A stretch of 5,933 bases of DNA. It comes from an uncultured Verrucomicrobiales bacterium. Lineage in GTDB: Bacteria > Verrucomicrobiota > Verrucomicrobiia > Verrucomicrobiales > DEV007. The position numbers and the translations under genes were made by a program. The stretch is from assembly GCA_937893785.1 (NCBI GenBank), contig CALCSP010000142.1, forward strand, positions 1-5,933. The letters run 5' to 3'. The notes beneath the pieces were generated by a model. It worked only from the letters and a program-made list of their open reading frames with translations. It did not search any database and was not told where the DNA came from. Below are positions 5,915 to 5,933 of the stretch, in pieces (position 1 is the first letter of the stretch; each line of letters begins with the position of its first letter).

Positions 5915-5933
5915 AACGCAAAAATAATGCAAA

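Overview
The window holds three protein-coding genes in a bacterial, moderately AT-rich sequence. The most likely source is a member of the Verrucomicrobiota, or a related Planctomycetota-like lineage. That placement is an inference from the architecture of the giant secreted protein (lamin-tail domain, CotH-like kinase domain, galactose-binding-like sandwich, parallel beta-helix), which is typical of those phyla. No rRNA, complete tRNA, CRISPR array, transposase or phage gene is visible.

Positions 1-4420 (minus strand) are one uninterrupted reading frame of 1473 complete codons. It starts at 4420 and runs off the left edge without a stop. I read every in-frame codon and found no stop. It encodes a very large exported protein. 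In order it has a signal peptide, a lamin-tail domain, an Ig-like spacer, a CotH-type atypical kinase domain, a beta-rich module, a galactose-binding-like beta-sandwich, and a right-handed parallel beta-helix closing near the left edge. The C-terminus, and any sorting or anchoring signal, lies outside the window.

Positions 4421-4636 are a 216 bp divergent intergenic region. It has a plausible promoter for the leftward giant gene, with a small perfect inverted repeat at its -35 box. No convincing promoter is seen for the rightward genes.

Positions 4637-5914 (plus strand) carry a small VanZ-like membrane protein gene. It is followed after 24 bp by a complete trpA (tryptophan synthase alpha chain). 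The two share a reading frame and probably a transcript. The gap between them contains a sequence resembling the 3' part of a tRNA T-arm and acceptor, without the rest of a tRNA. The last 19 bp after trpA contain an ATG at 5927 that could begin another gene, but too little is present to say.

The three genes show no evident shared pathway. trpA is housekeeping amino-acid biosynthesis, the VanZ-like protein is a membrane protein of unclear role, and the giant protein is a surface or secreted protein of unknown function. I see no clear previously undescribed multi-gene system. The most interesting object is the giant CotH/lamin-tail/beta-helix protein.
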